DNA of 64,000 nt from Zygnema cylindricum (GCA_037447655.1 JBBHKE010001855.1:234001-298000), one strand, 5' to 3'; counted from the stretch's first letter, positions 1 to 11,028 are shown. Notes: a model not told the origin generated them from the sequence alone. Numbers and translations: made by a program.

Positions 1-480
1 CAAATTTTGCAATTGATTGAGTCTCCGAGCTTCAATGAGCAAGAGGAAGCGGAGTTATTTGCTATTGCGGCAGCGATGGAGGGTCCTAAAGATTCAAGAT
101 GGATCATGGACACGGGAGCATCGGCCCACATGTGCTGGAACAATGCGACTTTTACAAATCTGTAGCAAACGACTCCAAGGAGTATATATTATGCTTGTGG
201 GATGAGTGTTCAAACCTCATCTTAGGGTGATGTATCTTTAATGGTAGATGTGGGGGGAAAGTCGCTAGAAAGAACTCTTCACAATGTTTTGTATGTTCCA
301 AATTTTAAATAAAATCTTTTCTCTACCTCATTAGTGGAAAGCAAAGTCTTTGAAGTAATTCTGAAAGCAGGTAGACAAGTTGTTAGCAAGGAAGGAAAAG
401 TATCAGTAACAAGAACTAGAGATGCTAGCAAAATGTACCTAATGGACATGGCTGAATATAAAGAAAATGATGTTCTCTAA
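1..480 (+). pseudogene. copia A gag tail and aspartic protease remnant
   Basis: The frame reads FAIAAAMEG then WIMDTGASAHMC; the catalytic DTGAS lies at 109-123. Retroviral-type aspartic proteases of copia process the Gag-Pol polyprotein in the virus-like particle. In-frame stops follow within 60 codons (TAG near 163 and again near 226), and another stop precedes the KNLFSTS-like segment near 310. No functional protease can be made. The same segment in element B has lost the DTG by a one-base deletion, while the minus-strand copy near 53.1 kb keeps DTGAS. Confidence 0.8.
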
Positions 481-489
481 TCCAGTGTC

Positions 490-1640
490 CAATCTGATAA
501 TGAGTTGTGGCATAAAAGATTAGGACACATGAATTATGATAGTCTAAGAACAATGGTGAATTCGGGAAAAGTTTATGGAGTTTCTCTCACCTCTCATCCT
601 ATACAATGATGTGATGGTTGTTCACTTGGCTAGTTCCACAGATTGCCATTTCCACTGGAAACAGACCACAAATCGGAAAAAGTTCTGCAACTAATACATT
701 TTGATGTTCTCGGTCCTTCACAAGTGGCTTTGGCTGGAGGCGTCCACTATATGGTCACATTTACAGATGACTACTCTAGGTACACCAAAGTTTACTTCAT
801 GCAACATAAAAGTGAAGTGTTTACTCACTTCAAACACTTCAAAGCGTGGGCAGAAAAGCTTCATGAAGTTCCAATATTGGCGCTGAGATCGGACAACGGG
901 GAGAATACACATCAAAGAAATTCGAAAAATTTCTCATTCAGGAAGGTATCAGTCACAATCTTACAATTATATATACACCAAAATAGAATGGTGTTTCTGA
1001 GAGATTAAATAGGATAGTGACAAAGAGTGCTCGGTCCATGCTTGCAGATAAAAGGCTAGATTTGAAATTCTGGGCTGAAGCACTTAACTGTGCGGTTTAT
1101 ATTAAAAATAGAATTGCTTCTAGATCTGTTAGCACTACACCTTATGAGCTTTGGTTAGGAGAAAAACCTGATGTTAGTCACTTTAAGATCTTTGGAAGCA
1201 AGTGTTTTATTTTAGATACTTCACAGGATAGATGGCAGATGGAGGCTAAAGGCATACTTGGGATTTTCATGGGGTATGATGATAATGCGAAAGGATATAG
1301 AGTTTTTGAATTTGAGAAACAGAAAGTGATTATCTCTAGGAATATCCAGATTAAAGATGAACATGATTCGGTTGAAATTTTTCAAGTACCAGATCAGCCG
1401 GCAAAACAAAAACATGAATATGTCATTTTTCACCATACGCAGCGAGTGTACTTTCCACCGGCAAGTGGGACATCTCTTCCTTCACTTCCTCTGGGCCTTC
1501 AAAGAAAAATTCACCACAAGCTACAACTCAGCCGAAAGGAACTACTACGCATTAAGTACCAACTCAAGTTACAGTTCAAACAAAACAGAAAAATCAGAGG
1601 TTGTCGATGATTTCAGCCTCAAAATTTCCGGGGTGGAAAA
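490..1640 (+). pseudogene. copia A integrase (GAG-pre-integrase, catalytic core, C-terminal domain)
   Basis: A GAG-pre-integrase zinc-binding segment (WHKRLGHMNYDSL at about 508-545, partner cysteines CDGCSLG near 611) is followed by a core starting HFDVLGPS (about 698) with the second acidic residue in LRSDNGE (about 885-905). The third catalytic residue falls in a frameshifted stretch near 985. The frame is restored at 1017-1610, which covers the core tail (KSARSMLADK) and the C-terminal GKP..DVSHFKIFGSKCF segment. Integrase inserts the cDNA into host chromosomes. Stops at 609 and near 1008 make this a pseudogene. Confidence 0.85.
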
Positions 1641-1744
1641 GATCTAGCAGCCGTTTGCAAGCAAGCTCTCACTTTGTTTTTTGTGCAGCTACAGAGGGGC
1701 CTCAAACGATCCAGGAGGTCTTTTCATCACCTGAGAGAAATTAG

Positions 1745-1892
1745 CCATGGCTCTAGCTCCCTCTCCAATTTCTCAGTGACTGCGACAAGTTTGAGAGTTG
1801 GAGAGAGAAGTTAGAGGTAGACTGCCTCGGCTTCTTTCTATATTTCTATTTAGACCTAGAAAATACTAATAATGGACCATTAATTTCTACAA
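1745..1892 (-). repeat. Fragment of LTR family X inserted in element A pol
   Basis: This stretch is absent from elements B and C at the same place. Read on the minus strand it begins TGTAGAAATTAATGG and continues through TATTTTCTAGGTCTAAATAG to CCATGG, matching the first ~145 bases of the X-family LTR at 62045. It replaces the pol stretch that in B encodes the start of RT (7150-7280), so about 130 bases of pol were lost when it arrived. A clean LTR insertion would give a TSD and no deletion; neither is seen. Confidence 0.75.
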
Positions 1893-3293
1893 AGCTAGAC
1901 CCGGAAAAAAACATCGAAAGGTATAAGGCCAGGCTAGTGGCCAAGGGGTATAATAAAAAAAAATGTAAAGACTTTGAGTAAACCTTCTCTCTAGTTGTCA
2001 GATTTCCCACTGTCAAAATTTTGCTAAGTCTAGCGGCCATAGAGAATATGGAAATAAAACAAATGGATGTTAAGACTGCTTTTTTGCATGAAGAGTTAGA
2101 AGAAACCATTTATATGAAAGAACCTGAAATGTACGTTGAAAAGGGAAAGGAAGAATTAGTGTGTAAATTGATGAAATCTTTGTATGGTCTAAAAGAAGAC
2201 TCGCGTTTGTGGAATTTGAAGTTAGATGAGTTTTTGACTGGGCTGGGATTTAAGAGAATAAGCTCAGATCATTCTGTATATGTCTTACAAGGGGAGGATG
2301 GGATACTATACACTGCTGTATATGTGGATGACTTGTTATTAATAAGTAAGTTAATGGATGAAAAAAACCGCATTAAAGCGACTTTAAGGTGTAGGTTTGA
2401 GATGAAGGACCTCGATGAGGCCAAGTATATCTTAGGAATACAGGTAGAAAGAGCCACAAAGAAAAGGCTGATTATGTTGACTCAGAAAGAAGCAATAGCT
2501 AACATGTTGTAAAGATTTGAAATAAAATATGTAAAGGGATCTATAACTCCCATGGAATTTAGGTAGAAATTGGAAGGAAGGGATTCAGATTAAGGCATAA
2601 TGGTCTGTGAGAGTCTAGATTCATGGGAGGACGAGTTTATGGCTTCAAAGCTATATAGACAAGTAATTAGAAGTCTTATACATTTTACGAACTGTATAAG
2701 ACCTGATATTGCAGCAGCTGTGAATCCTAAAAAGGCAGACTGGGAAGCAGCAAAAAGGGTGTTGAGATACCTTGCAGGAACTGAAAACCTTAAGCTAGGT
2801 GAAGTGAAAATACAGACGTGGAGCGACGCTAGCTATGGAGATATGCCAAGCCGGAATTCTACAATTGGTTTTGTTCTTAAGATAAGAGATGGAACTTTTT
2901 GCTAGAGTAGGAAACTACAAAACGTTACAGCTCAATCCACAATGGAGTCAGAATACATGGCAGCAGTTTCCGCCCTTAAGGAGCTCTTACGGGTTAAGTC
3001 TATTTTACAAGAACTTGGGTATATGTAAACAGGTCCTTAGTCTACATGGTGTGACAACCGCGCAGCTATTGCCATTGCCTCTAACCCCAGTCATCATTTT
3101 AAAAGCAAACACATGATGTTAGACTACTCTTTGTCAAAGAAAGAGTGCTTGCAAAAGTGATTAAATTATGTTACTTACTGGATGAGGAGATGGTGGCTGA
3201 CATGTAAACTAGAGCCCTTCCTGCTCCTTAGTTGCAGTTTTGCAGAGAAGCCATTGGACTAAGTGAGTGACTTAGTCAAAAAATTTAGGGGAG
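1893..3293 (+). pseudogene. copia A reverse transcriptase and RNase H
   Basis: The RT palm is recognised by [20 protein letters not shown] (2058-2117) and the catalytic YVDDLLLISK (about 2319-2348), with LVCKLMKSLYGLK between. RNase H follows from about 2800 (KIQTWSDASYGD) and its C-terminal portion runs to 3270 in broken frames. In B, the QNPKKADWEAAKRVLRYLAGT linker is preceded by a GVLSRSL segment that A lacks, a small deletion. Stops at about 1980, 2511 and 2592 disrupt it. The domain pair would copy RNA into cDNA inside the particle; here it is decayed. Confidence 0.88.
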
Positions 3294-4301
3294 TGTTCTA
3301 TTGGAAATCGTTTTTCAGTAGATAGGGCTATGAGAGGAGACTTAAATAACTTATAATGTTTTCTAAGTTGTCTGATGTAGTACTTACCTTAATTAATAGT
3401 ACATTAGCAAAAGTACAATAGAGTGTACAGTAATTTTATAGGGACACGCGTCGGCAAGAGAGACGTATGCAGATTTTATAGAGTGGCGCCGACATTCAGT
3501 TACATACGTCACGTAAGAGACGATTGGATTCACGGAATCGGACGAACGGAATCTGAACCGGTTATTCCATAAATATATGGTACAGTTCGATGCTATGATC
3601 ATTGATTGAATTCGTGTCAGCGGATTCGATTCATTTGGTACCACAAAGCGTGATTCATGTGGGACCACAAGTGACCAAACACTCAGATACACGTATCGAC
3701 AAGAAGTTAATGTAGGTATTCCGGAGTTGCGCCGACATCCACATACACGTGTCTAAAATCATACGGGCGGTTTCGATGAATCAGACGCACGAAGACCGAG
3801 CCGGACATATGGAAGCGTACCGTACAGAATCAAAGTGAGATTGTTGAAACGAGAAAGAGTCGATGGACGCGATGAAAGCGGGACCACAATGATTGAGTGC
3901 GCCGTTGCACTCAGGACGTTCGTACCATCGAATCAACATTCATCTGGACTTTTGCGGCTGATGCTGACTAAGCATTGGCAACATAAATTGTACTCACAAT
4001 ATGTGTGAATATTTGGAAAAAAAATAAGTTAAGTTTAATGTGAATTAATTAATAGTGTTGTTCATTTAGCGACATGTAGTAATTAGGGTTTTGGAGGTAC
4101 TCACCGTACAGTAAAGTACAGGCTGGATACTTTGTCGTTAGTCATGATAGTACAGTTGTACATTCACCCGTATTAGTGTGACCAGTAGATACTCACTGTG
4201 AGTATATAGTTTAGGACTTAGACAATTTTGTATCATCCAGTTTTGGGATTATGACATTTTAAGGGCAGTTTTTGGGAAACTTCCAGAAGTCATATCTTAC
4301 A
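3294..4301 (+). repeat. LTR shared by copia A and copia B
   Basis: Starts TGTTCTATTGG right after the PPT of A and ends near ...CATATCTTACA before the leader of B, about 1008 bp. The 3' end is tentative because no clear tRNA-complementary primer site follows. It contains two diverged copies of a GCGCCGACAT..CA motif (3485 and 3729), an inverted CTCACTGTGAG followed by TATATAG at 4203-4209, and the TAGGACTTAG core at 4212-4221. The TATA-like sequence plus core is the likely start of transcription. Elements A and B lie either side, so this serves as 3' LTR of A and 5' LTR of B. Confidence 0.75.
4211..4222 (+). promoter_or_regulatory. LTR core promoter-like element (TATATAG + TAGGACTTAG)
   Basis: TATATAG at 4203-4209 is followed within a few bases by TAGGACTTAG. 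The same core recurs in other LTR families of the window (10674, 44526, 54962 and 62804 on plus; 43794, 48464, 55878 and, with one change, 61110 on minus), always in the sense of the LTR. Position and conservation suggest transcription start or the start of R. This is inference from comparison, not mapped. Confidence 0.5.
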
Positions 4302-4457
4302 GTTTACTGGGTCATTTAGGCTGCAATTTTGAAAGTTGTTAGTTTACTTTGTTGTGTATCACTGGGAGAAGTTTAAGGCATATTGGCCTTGTGAGTCATA
4401 TTTTGTGTAAGCTAAAAGTTGGCTTTAGAGTAGGTGCTTGATAGTTATTGTTGTTTT

Positions 4458-5480
4458 CTATGTCTACTTCCACTACTACTGCTGGTCCTCCTCCTGCAAC
4501 TGTGGTTGTAGAACAACAGTTTAGGGGCCTTTCGTCAAGAATTCCTATCTTCAATGGCCAAAAGTATGCGTATTGGGCGGCGATGGTTGAATCTTCGTTT
4601 GAAACTGTTGACTTATTGGGGGTCTTCGATGGCTCCTTTGATGAAACAGATCCAAGTTGGGAGAAAAAAAATTCAATGGCAAGGAAAAATCTAATTCTTT
4701 GTATTTCAGAAAATCTGGTCATGTCTTGTCCGAAAATGAAGAAGGCGAAGGAGATTTGGACATCACTGAAATCCGCTTTTGAGAAAGCGAATTTCCAAGA
4801 GGAGCTCTTGATGGCTGGAAAATTTGGGGGTACAAATACTCCGGGGGAACTATGGTCCAGTATTATGACAACATTCGTGACTTATTGATGCACACTCTTC
4901 GGATGGAGGGTCATTTCTTGAGTTTCAGCAGGCAGCTTTGCTTATTAGAGGACTTCCTAATAGAATGAAAGTGCTTGCTTTGCTTATTAGAGGACTTCCT
5001 AATAGAATGAAAGGTATGTCAGCTCAGTTAAAGAGTCATGATAAAGCTAGCTGGTCTTTTCAATTAGCATATAATCTTATATTGGAAGAACAGTCTAATA
5101 CTAAACTCCTTGAAGGAGAAAAAAAGGTTGAAGCTTTTGCAATAGACTTTGACAAAAGAGCACAGTTTAATCATAATAGGAATCGGTTTAACCAGAATCA
5201 AAATCAGTTTAATCAGTTTAACCAGAGGGCAAATAGACAATCATCTACTGCGTTTTTCTATTGTTCTGAGAAGGGTTTTCGATACAAGTATTTTCCTAAG
5301 CTGAAAAAGGCTAATGAGACAGGTTTATACAGGCCGAGTTGGCAGCAAAGCCAATATCACAGAGGCTTTTCTAGAAATCCTACTCATGGAAAAGATCTCT
5401 TTTCAGATTCTGCAACTAATGCAAATGAGTCTCCAAGCTTCAATGAGCAAGAGGAAGCAGAGTTATTTGCTATTGCGGCA
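4458..5480 (+). pseudogene. copia B gag (capsid and zinc knuckle), frameshifted
   Basis: Starts ATG TCT ACT TCC at 4458, with an N-terminus rich in Ser, Thr and Pro, then RIPIFNGQKYAYWAAMVES, the usual copia gag opening (target F-x-G-x-x-Y-x-x-W). A frameshift near 4885 and a 42-bp tandem duplication (4935-4976 / 4977-5018, encoding LLIRGLPNRMK twice) disrupt the middle. The Asn/Gln-rich linker (NQNQNQFNQFNQ) leads to a zinc knuckle that has lost ligands: FFYCSEKGFRYKYFP, where the copy at 53.35 kb reads CFYCSERGHRYKFCP. Gag would form the particle and bind the genomic RNA. Confidence 0.85.
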
Positions 5481-7177
5481 GCGATGGAGGGTCCCAAGGA
5501 TGCAGGATGGATCATGGACAAGAAGCATCGGCCCACATGTGCTGGAACAATGCGGCTTTTACAAATCTGCAGCAAACGACTCCAAGGAGTATATATTATG
5601 CTTGTGGGATGAGTGTTCAAACCTCATCTCAGGGTGATGTATCTTTAATGGTAGATGTGGGGGGAAAATCGGTAGAAAGAACTCTTCACAATGTTTTGTA
5701 TGTTCCACATTTTAAAAACAATCTTTTCTCTACCTCATTTGTGGAAAGCAAAGTCTTTGAAGTCATTTTGAAATGAGGTAGACAGGTTGTTAGCAACGAA
5801 GGAAAAGTATTAGTAACAAGAACTAGAGATGCTAGAAAAATGTACCTAATGGACATGGCTGAATATAAATACAATGATGTTCTCTACTCCAGTGTCCATT
5901 CTGATAATGAGGTGTGGCATAAAAGATTAGGACACATGAATTATGATAGTCTAAGAAAAATGGTGAATTCGGGAAAAGTTTATGGAGTTTCTCTCACCTC
6001 TCATCCTATACAATGATGTGATGGTTGTTCACTTGGCAAGATCCACAGATTACCATTTCCACTGGAAACAGACCACAGATCTGAAAAAGTTCTGCAACTA
6101 ATACATTTTGATGTTCTCGGTGTTTCACAAGTGGCTTTGGCTGGAGGCGTCCACTATATGGTCACATTTACAGATGACTACTCTAGGTACAACAAAGTTT
6201 ACTTCATGCAACATAAAAGTGAAGTGTTTACTCACTTCAAACACTACAAAGCGTGGGCAGAAAAGCTTCATGCAGTTCCAATATTGGCGCTAAGATCAGA
6301 CAACGGGGGAGAATACACATCAAAGGAATTCGAAGAATTTCTCATTCAGGAAGGTATCAGTCACAATCTTACAGTTCTATATACACCAGAATAGATAGGT
6401 GTTTTTGAGAGATTAAATAGGACAGTGACAAAGAGTGCTCGGTCCATGCTTGCAGATATAGGGCTAGATTAGAAATTCTGGGTTGAAGCACTTAACTGTG
6501 CGGTTTATAGTAAAAATAGAATTGCTTCTAGATCTGTTAGCACTACACCTTATGAGCTTTGGACAAGAGAAAAACCTGATGTTTGTCAGTTTAAGATCTT
6601 TGGCAGCAAGTGTTTTATTTTAGATACTTCACACGATAGATGGAAAATGGAGGCTAAAGGCATACCTGGGATTTTCATGGGGTATGATGATAATGCGAAA
6701 GGATATAGAGTTTTTGAATTTGAGGAACAGAAAGTGATTATCTCTAGGAATATCCAGATTAAAGATGAACATGATTCGGTTGAAATTTTTCAAGTACCAG
6801 ATCAGCCGGCAAAAGAAAAACATGAATATGTCATTTTTCACCATACGAAGCGAGTGTACTTTCCACCGGCAAGTGGGACATCTCTTCCTTCAGTTCCTCT
6901 AGGGCCTTCAAAGAAAAATTCACCACAAGCTACAACTCAGCCGGAAGGAACTACTGAGCATTCAGTACCAACTCAAGTTACAGTTCAAACAAAACAGAAA
7001 AATCAGAGGCTGCCGATGATTTCAGCCTCAAAATTTCCGGGTGGAAGAGATCTAGCAGCCGTCTGCAAGCAAGATCTCACTTTTTTTTTGTGTAGCTACA
7101 GAGGAGCCTCAAACGATCCAGTGCCTTCTCATCACCTGAGAGAAATTAGTGGATTGAGGCGGCAAACGATGAAATGA
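5481..7177 (+). pseudogene. copia B protease and integrase
   Basis: The protease opens with WIMD but a one-base deletion at about 5520 destroys the DTGAS motif that A keeps. Pre-integrase WHKRLGHMNYDSL is at about 5918-5960. The core runs through HFDVLGVS (about 6105), LRSDNGGEY (about 6290) and a stop at 6394 where the third catalytic residue region (TPEQ) should follow. The C-terminal domain (KPDVCQFKIFGSKCF to EQKVIISRNIQIKDE) is open at 6647-7177, with a long Ser/Pro/Thr/Gln linker. Dead copy. Confidence 0.85.
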
Positions 7178-7179
7178 AG

Positions 7180-8192
7180 TCTATTATGGATGCATAGACT
7201 TGGGAGCGGGTGGATCTTCCTCCGGCCAGAAAAGCCATCGGCAGCAAATGGGTATTCAAGGTGAAGTTCAACCCGGACAATACCATTGAAAGGTATAAGG
7301 CCAGATTAGTGGCCAAAGGGTTCAATCAAAAAGAAGGTATTGACTTTGAAGAAACCATCTCTCCAGTTGTTAGATTTCCTACTGTCAAAATTTTCCTAAA
7401 TCTAGCGGCTATAGAGAATATGGAAATACATCAAATAGATGTTAAAACGACCTTCTTGCATGGAAAGTTAGTAGAAACCATTTATATGAAAGAACCTGAT
7501 ATGTATGTTGAAAAGCGAAAGGAAGAATTAGTGTGTAAATTGATGAAATCTTTGTATGGGCTAAAACAAACCCCGTGTTACTGGAATTTGAAGTTAGATG
7601 AGTTTTTGACTGGGTTGGGATTTAAGAGAATTAGCTCCGATCATTCTATATATGTCTTACAAGGGGAGGATAGGATACTATACACAACTGTATATGTGGA
7701 TGACTTATTATTAATAAGTAAGTCAATGGATGAAATAAACCGCATTAAAGTGGCTTTAAGGTCTAGGTTTGAGATGAAGGACCTCGGTGAGGCCAAGTAT
7801 ATCTTAGGAATACAGGTAGAAAGAGACAGAAAGAAAAGGCTGATCATGTTGACTTAGAAAGAAGCAATAGCTAACATGTTGGAAAGATTTGAAATAAAAA
7901 ATATGAAGGGATCTATAACTCCCATGGAATTTAGGCATAGATTGGAAGGAAGGGATTCAGATTCAGGCATAATGGTGTGTGAGAGTATAGAGTCAGGGGA
8001 GGACGAGTTTATGGCTTCAAAGCCATATAGACAGGTAGTTGGAAGTCTTATATATTTTATGAACTGTATAAGTCCTGATATTGCAACAGCTGTGGGGGTC
8101 TTGAGTAGAAGTCTGCAGAATCCTAAAAAGGCAGACTGGGAAGCAGCAAAAAGGGTGTTGAGATATCTTGCAGGAACTGAAAATCTTAAGCT
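7180..8192 (+). pseudogene. copia B first reverse transcriptase and truncated RNase H
   Basis: Open at 7210-7857: [50 protein letters not shown] and the catalytic YVDDLLLISKS (about 7690-7722). One stop (TAG, 7855-7857) separates it from the next segment, 7876-8192, which carries PYRQVVGSLIYFMNC and the AAKRVLRYLAGTENLKL linker. The RNase H catalytic part is absent because the sequence jumps to the integrase tail at 8193. Confidence 0.88.
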
Positions 8193-8592
8193 TTTAGATA
8201 CTTCACAGGATAGATGGAAAATGGAGGCTAAAGGCATACCTGGGATTTTCATGGGGTATGATGATAATGCGAAAGGATATAGAGTTTTTGAATTTGAGAA
8301 ACAGAAAGTGATTATCTCTAGGAATATCCAGATTAAAGATGAACATGATTCGGTTGAAATTTTTCAAGTACCAGATCAGCCGGCAAAAGAAAAACATGAA
8401 TATGTCATTTTTCACCATACGCAGCGAGTGTACTTTCCACCGGCAAGTGGGACATCTCTTCCTTCACTTCCTCTGGGCCTTCAAAGAAAAATTCACCACA
8501 AGCTACAACTCAGCCGAAAGGAACTACTACGCATTCAGTACCAACTCAAGTTACAGTTCAAACAAAACAGAAAAATCAGAGGTTGTCGATGA
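7876..8592 (+). pseudogene. In-frame fusion ORF: RT thumb/connection joined to integrase C-terminus
   Basis: A single 238-codon frame crosses the duplication joint. It reads the RT end (AAKRVLRYLAGTENLKL) and then directly LDTSQDRWKMEAKG, an integrase C-terminal segment. The breakpoint has short homology (AAGCTTTTAG against AAGCCTTTAC), and the join keeps the frame. The rest continues through QKVIISRNIQIKDE and ends in the linker at a stop. The segment after the joint matches element A (LPLGLQRKIHHK) better than the B copy at 6890-6930 (VPLGPSKKNSPQ), so the donor was an A-like element. A functional product is not expected. Confidence 0.75.
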
Positions 8593-8786
8593 TTTCAGCC
8601 TCAAAATTTCCGGGGTGGAAAAGATCTAGCAGCCGTTTGCAAGCAAGCTCTCACTTTGTTTTTTGTGCAGCTACAGAGGGGCCTCAAACGATCCAGGAGG
8701 TCTTTTCATCACCTGAGAGAAATTAGTGGATTGAGGCGGCAAACGATGAAATGAAGTCTATTATGGAGGCATAGACTTGGGAGCGG
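8195..8786 (+). pseudogene. Duplicated integrase C-terminal segment (element C part)
   Basis: Repeats 6621-7207 with an offset of 1574 bases and carries the A-type frameshift in the Pro/Thr linker. It ends with the same agaaattagtggattgag stretch as B, not with the LTR fragment seen in A, so the A copy donated before that insertion or a mixed lineage was involved. Confidence 0.75.
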
Positions 8787-10158
8787 GTGGATCTTCCTCC
8801 GGGCAGAAAAGCCATCGGCAGCAAATGGGTATTCAAGGTGAAGTTGAACCCGGACAATACCATTGAAAGGTATAAGGCCAGATTAGTGGCCAAAGGGTTC
8901 AATCAAAAAGAAGGTATTGACTTTGAAGAAACCATCTCTCCAGTTGTTAGATTTCCTACTGTCAAAATTTTGCTAAATCTAGCGGCTATAGAGAATATGG
9001 AAATACATCAAATAGATGTTAAAACGACCTTCTTGCATGGAAAGTTATTTTAACCATTTATATGAAACAACCTGATATGTATGTTGAAAAGCGAAAGGAA
9101 GAATTAGTGTGTAAATTGATGAAATCTTTGTATGGGCTAAAACAAACCCCGCGTTAGTGGAATTTGAAGTTAGATGAGTTTTTTACTGGGCTGGGATTTA
9201 AGAGAATTAGCTCCGATCATTCTATATATGTCTTACAAGGGGAGGATGGGATACTATACACAACTGTATATGTGGATGACTTATTATTAATAAGTAAGTC
9301 AATGGATGAAATAAACCGCATTAAAGTGGCTTTAAGGTCTAGGTTTGAGATGAAAGACCTCGGTGAGGCCAAGTATATCTTAGGAATACAGGTAGAAAGA
9401 GACAGAAAGAAAAGGCTGATTATGTTGACTCAAAAAGAAGCAATAGCTAACATGTTGGAAAGATTTGAAATAAAAAATATAAAGGGATCTATAACTCCCA
9501 TGGAATTTAGGCAGAAATTGGAAGGAAAGGATTCAGATTCAAGCATAATGGTGTGTGAGAGAAAGAGTCAGAGGAGGACGAGTTTATGGCTTCAAAGCCA
9601 TATAGACAGGTAGTTGGAAGTCTTATATATTTTATGAACTGTATAAGACCTGATATTGCAATAGCTGTGGGGGTCTTGAGTAGAAGTGTGCAGAATCCTA
9701 AAAAGGCAGACTAGGAAGCAGCAAAAAGGGTGTTGAGATATCTTGCAGGAACTGAAAATCTTAAGCCTTTACTCGGTGGAGGAGAAGTGACAATACAGAC
9801 GTGGAGCGACGCTGGCTATGGAGATATGCCAAGCTGGAATTCTACAACTGGTTTTGTTCTTAAGATAACAGATGGAACTTGTTGCTGGAGTAGCAAACTA
9901 CAAAACGTTACAGCTCAATCCACAATGGAGTCAGAATACATGGCAGCAGCTTCCGCTCTCAAGGAGCTCTTAGGGGTTAAGTCTATTTTACAAAAACTTG
10001 GGTATATGCAAACAAGTCCTTAGTCTACATGGTGTGACAACCACGCAGCTATTGCCATTGCCTCTAACTCCACTCATCATTTTAAAAGCAAACACATGGA
10101 TGTTAGACTACACTTTGTCAGAGAAAAGGTGCTTGCAAAAGTGATTAAATTGTGTTAC
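8787..10158 (+). pseudogene. Second copia reverse transcriptase and truncated RNase H
   Basis: Repeats the RT of 7210-7857 almost base for base: RKAIGSKWVFKVKLNPD, QIDVKTTFLHGKLF then a stop at 9051, SLYGLKQTPR then TAG at about 9155, YVDDLLLISKS at about 9265-9297, and LRYLAGTENLKPLLGGGEV leading into RNase H (TIQTWSDAGYGDMPSWNSTTG, 9793-9855; TAQSTMESEYMAAASALKELL, 9910-9972). RNase H is cut after HFVREKVLAKVIKLCY at 10158, where LTR sequence begins, so the PPT is lost. Confidence 0.85.
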
Positions 10159-10761
10159 GACAAGAAGTTAATGCATGTATTCCGGAGTTGCGCCGACATC
10201 CACATACACGTGTCAAAAATCATACGGGCGATTTCAGTGAATCTGACGGGCGGAGACCGAGCCGGACATCTGGGAGTGTACTGTACGGAATCAAAGGGAG
10301 ATCGTTGAAACGGGACAAAGTTGAAGGACACGATTAAAGCGGGACCATAATGACTGAGTGCGTCGTATGCACTCAGGACGTTCGTACCATCAAATCAACA
10401 TTCATCTGGACTTTTGCGGCTGATGGTGACTAAGCATCGGCAACATAAATTGTACTCATAATATGTGTGAATATTTGGAAAAAAAATAAGTTAAGTTTAA
10501 TGTGAATTAATTAATAGTGTTGTTCATTTAGCGACATGTAGTAATTAGGGTTTTGGAGGTACTCACCGTACAGTAAAGTACAGGCTGGATACTTTGTCGT
10601 TAGTCATGATAGTACAGTTGTACATTCACCCGTATTAGTGTGACCAGTAGATACTTACTGTGAGTATATAGTTTAGGACTTAGACAATGTTGTATCATCC
10701 AGTTTTGGGATTATGACATTTTAAGGGCAGTTTTTGGGAAACGTCCAGAAGTCATATCTTA
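10159..10761 (+). repeat. 5'-truncated copia LTR (3' side of element B)
   Basis: Aligns to 3695-4298 of the LTR at 3294-4301 and lacks its first ~400 bases. By eye the first ~230 bases match at under 90 percent and the last ~370 at about 98 percent. It carries the TATATAG/TAGGACTTAG core at 10667-10683. The joint to RNase H at 10158/10159 is abrupt. Confidence 0.75.
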
Positions 10762-11028
10762 TGGTTTATGGAATACATGTGGCCGACTTTATTAAAAAGC
10801 GCTATGGTAAACCATCTGAGTCAATAAGAACAAAAGGAAGTAGCATTGCTAAAACTGAAAATCCATATAACAAGGGAATAAACAGAATGGAAATTCAAGG
10901 CAAAAACTACGAAAATACGAAAGGATGGCAGGTTAGTCGAAAACACCCAAAAAATCAAAATCCAACAAACAAAACATCAAAGAAAAAAGCTAACATGTAC
11001 CAAAAACCCCCCAACATAACTAAAAAAT
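10762..11028. other. A-rich spacer, no gene recognised
   Basis: Rich in A on the plus strand (T on the minus strand). On the minus strand it follows the C-terminus of the LINE copy and is probably its T-rich 3' untranslated region, as a T-rich stretch also follows the plus-strand copy at 17317. A 109-codon plus-strand frame here is Asn/Lys-rich with no recognisable domain and is not called. Confidence 0.5.

Larger units (their letters stand above)
1..3293 (+). mobile_element. Ty1/copia element A, internal region (5' end outside window)
   Basis: Order protease, integrase, reverse transcriptase, RNase H (PR-INT-RT-RH) identifies a Ty1/copia pol. It runs off the left window edge within gag and ends at a polypurine stretch (AAATTTAGGGGAG, about 3281-3293) directly before an LTR. 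Many stops and frameshifts show it is dead. It is closely similar to element B immediately downstream, with which it shares the LTR at 3294-4301. One foreign insertion (1745-1892) replaces the N-terminal part of RT. Seen: domain order, PPT, LTR. Known: copia architecture. Inferred: A is one half of a tandem pair. Confidence 0.9.
4302..10158 (+). mobile_element. Ty1/copia element B with internal duplication
   Basis: Leader, gag, PR, INT, RT and start of RH, then a jump back into the INT tail and a second RT and RH. The extra segment is about 1574 bp (6621-8194 repeated as 8195-9768). It ends inside RNase H, where it fuses to the interior of an LTR (10159), so the last part of RH, the PPT and the first ~400 bases of the LTR are missing. 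Numerous stops make it inactive. It lies in direct tandem with A. Confidence 0.88.
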
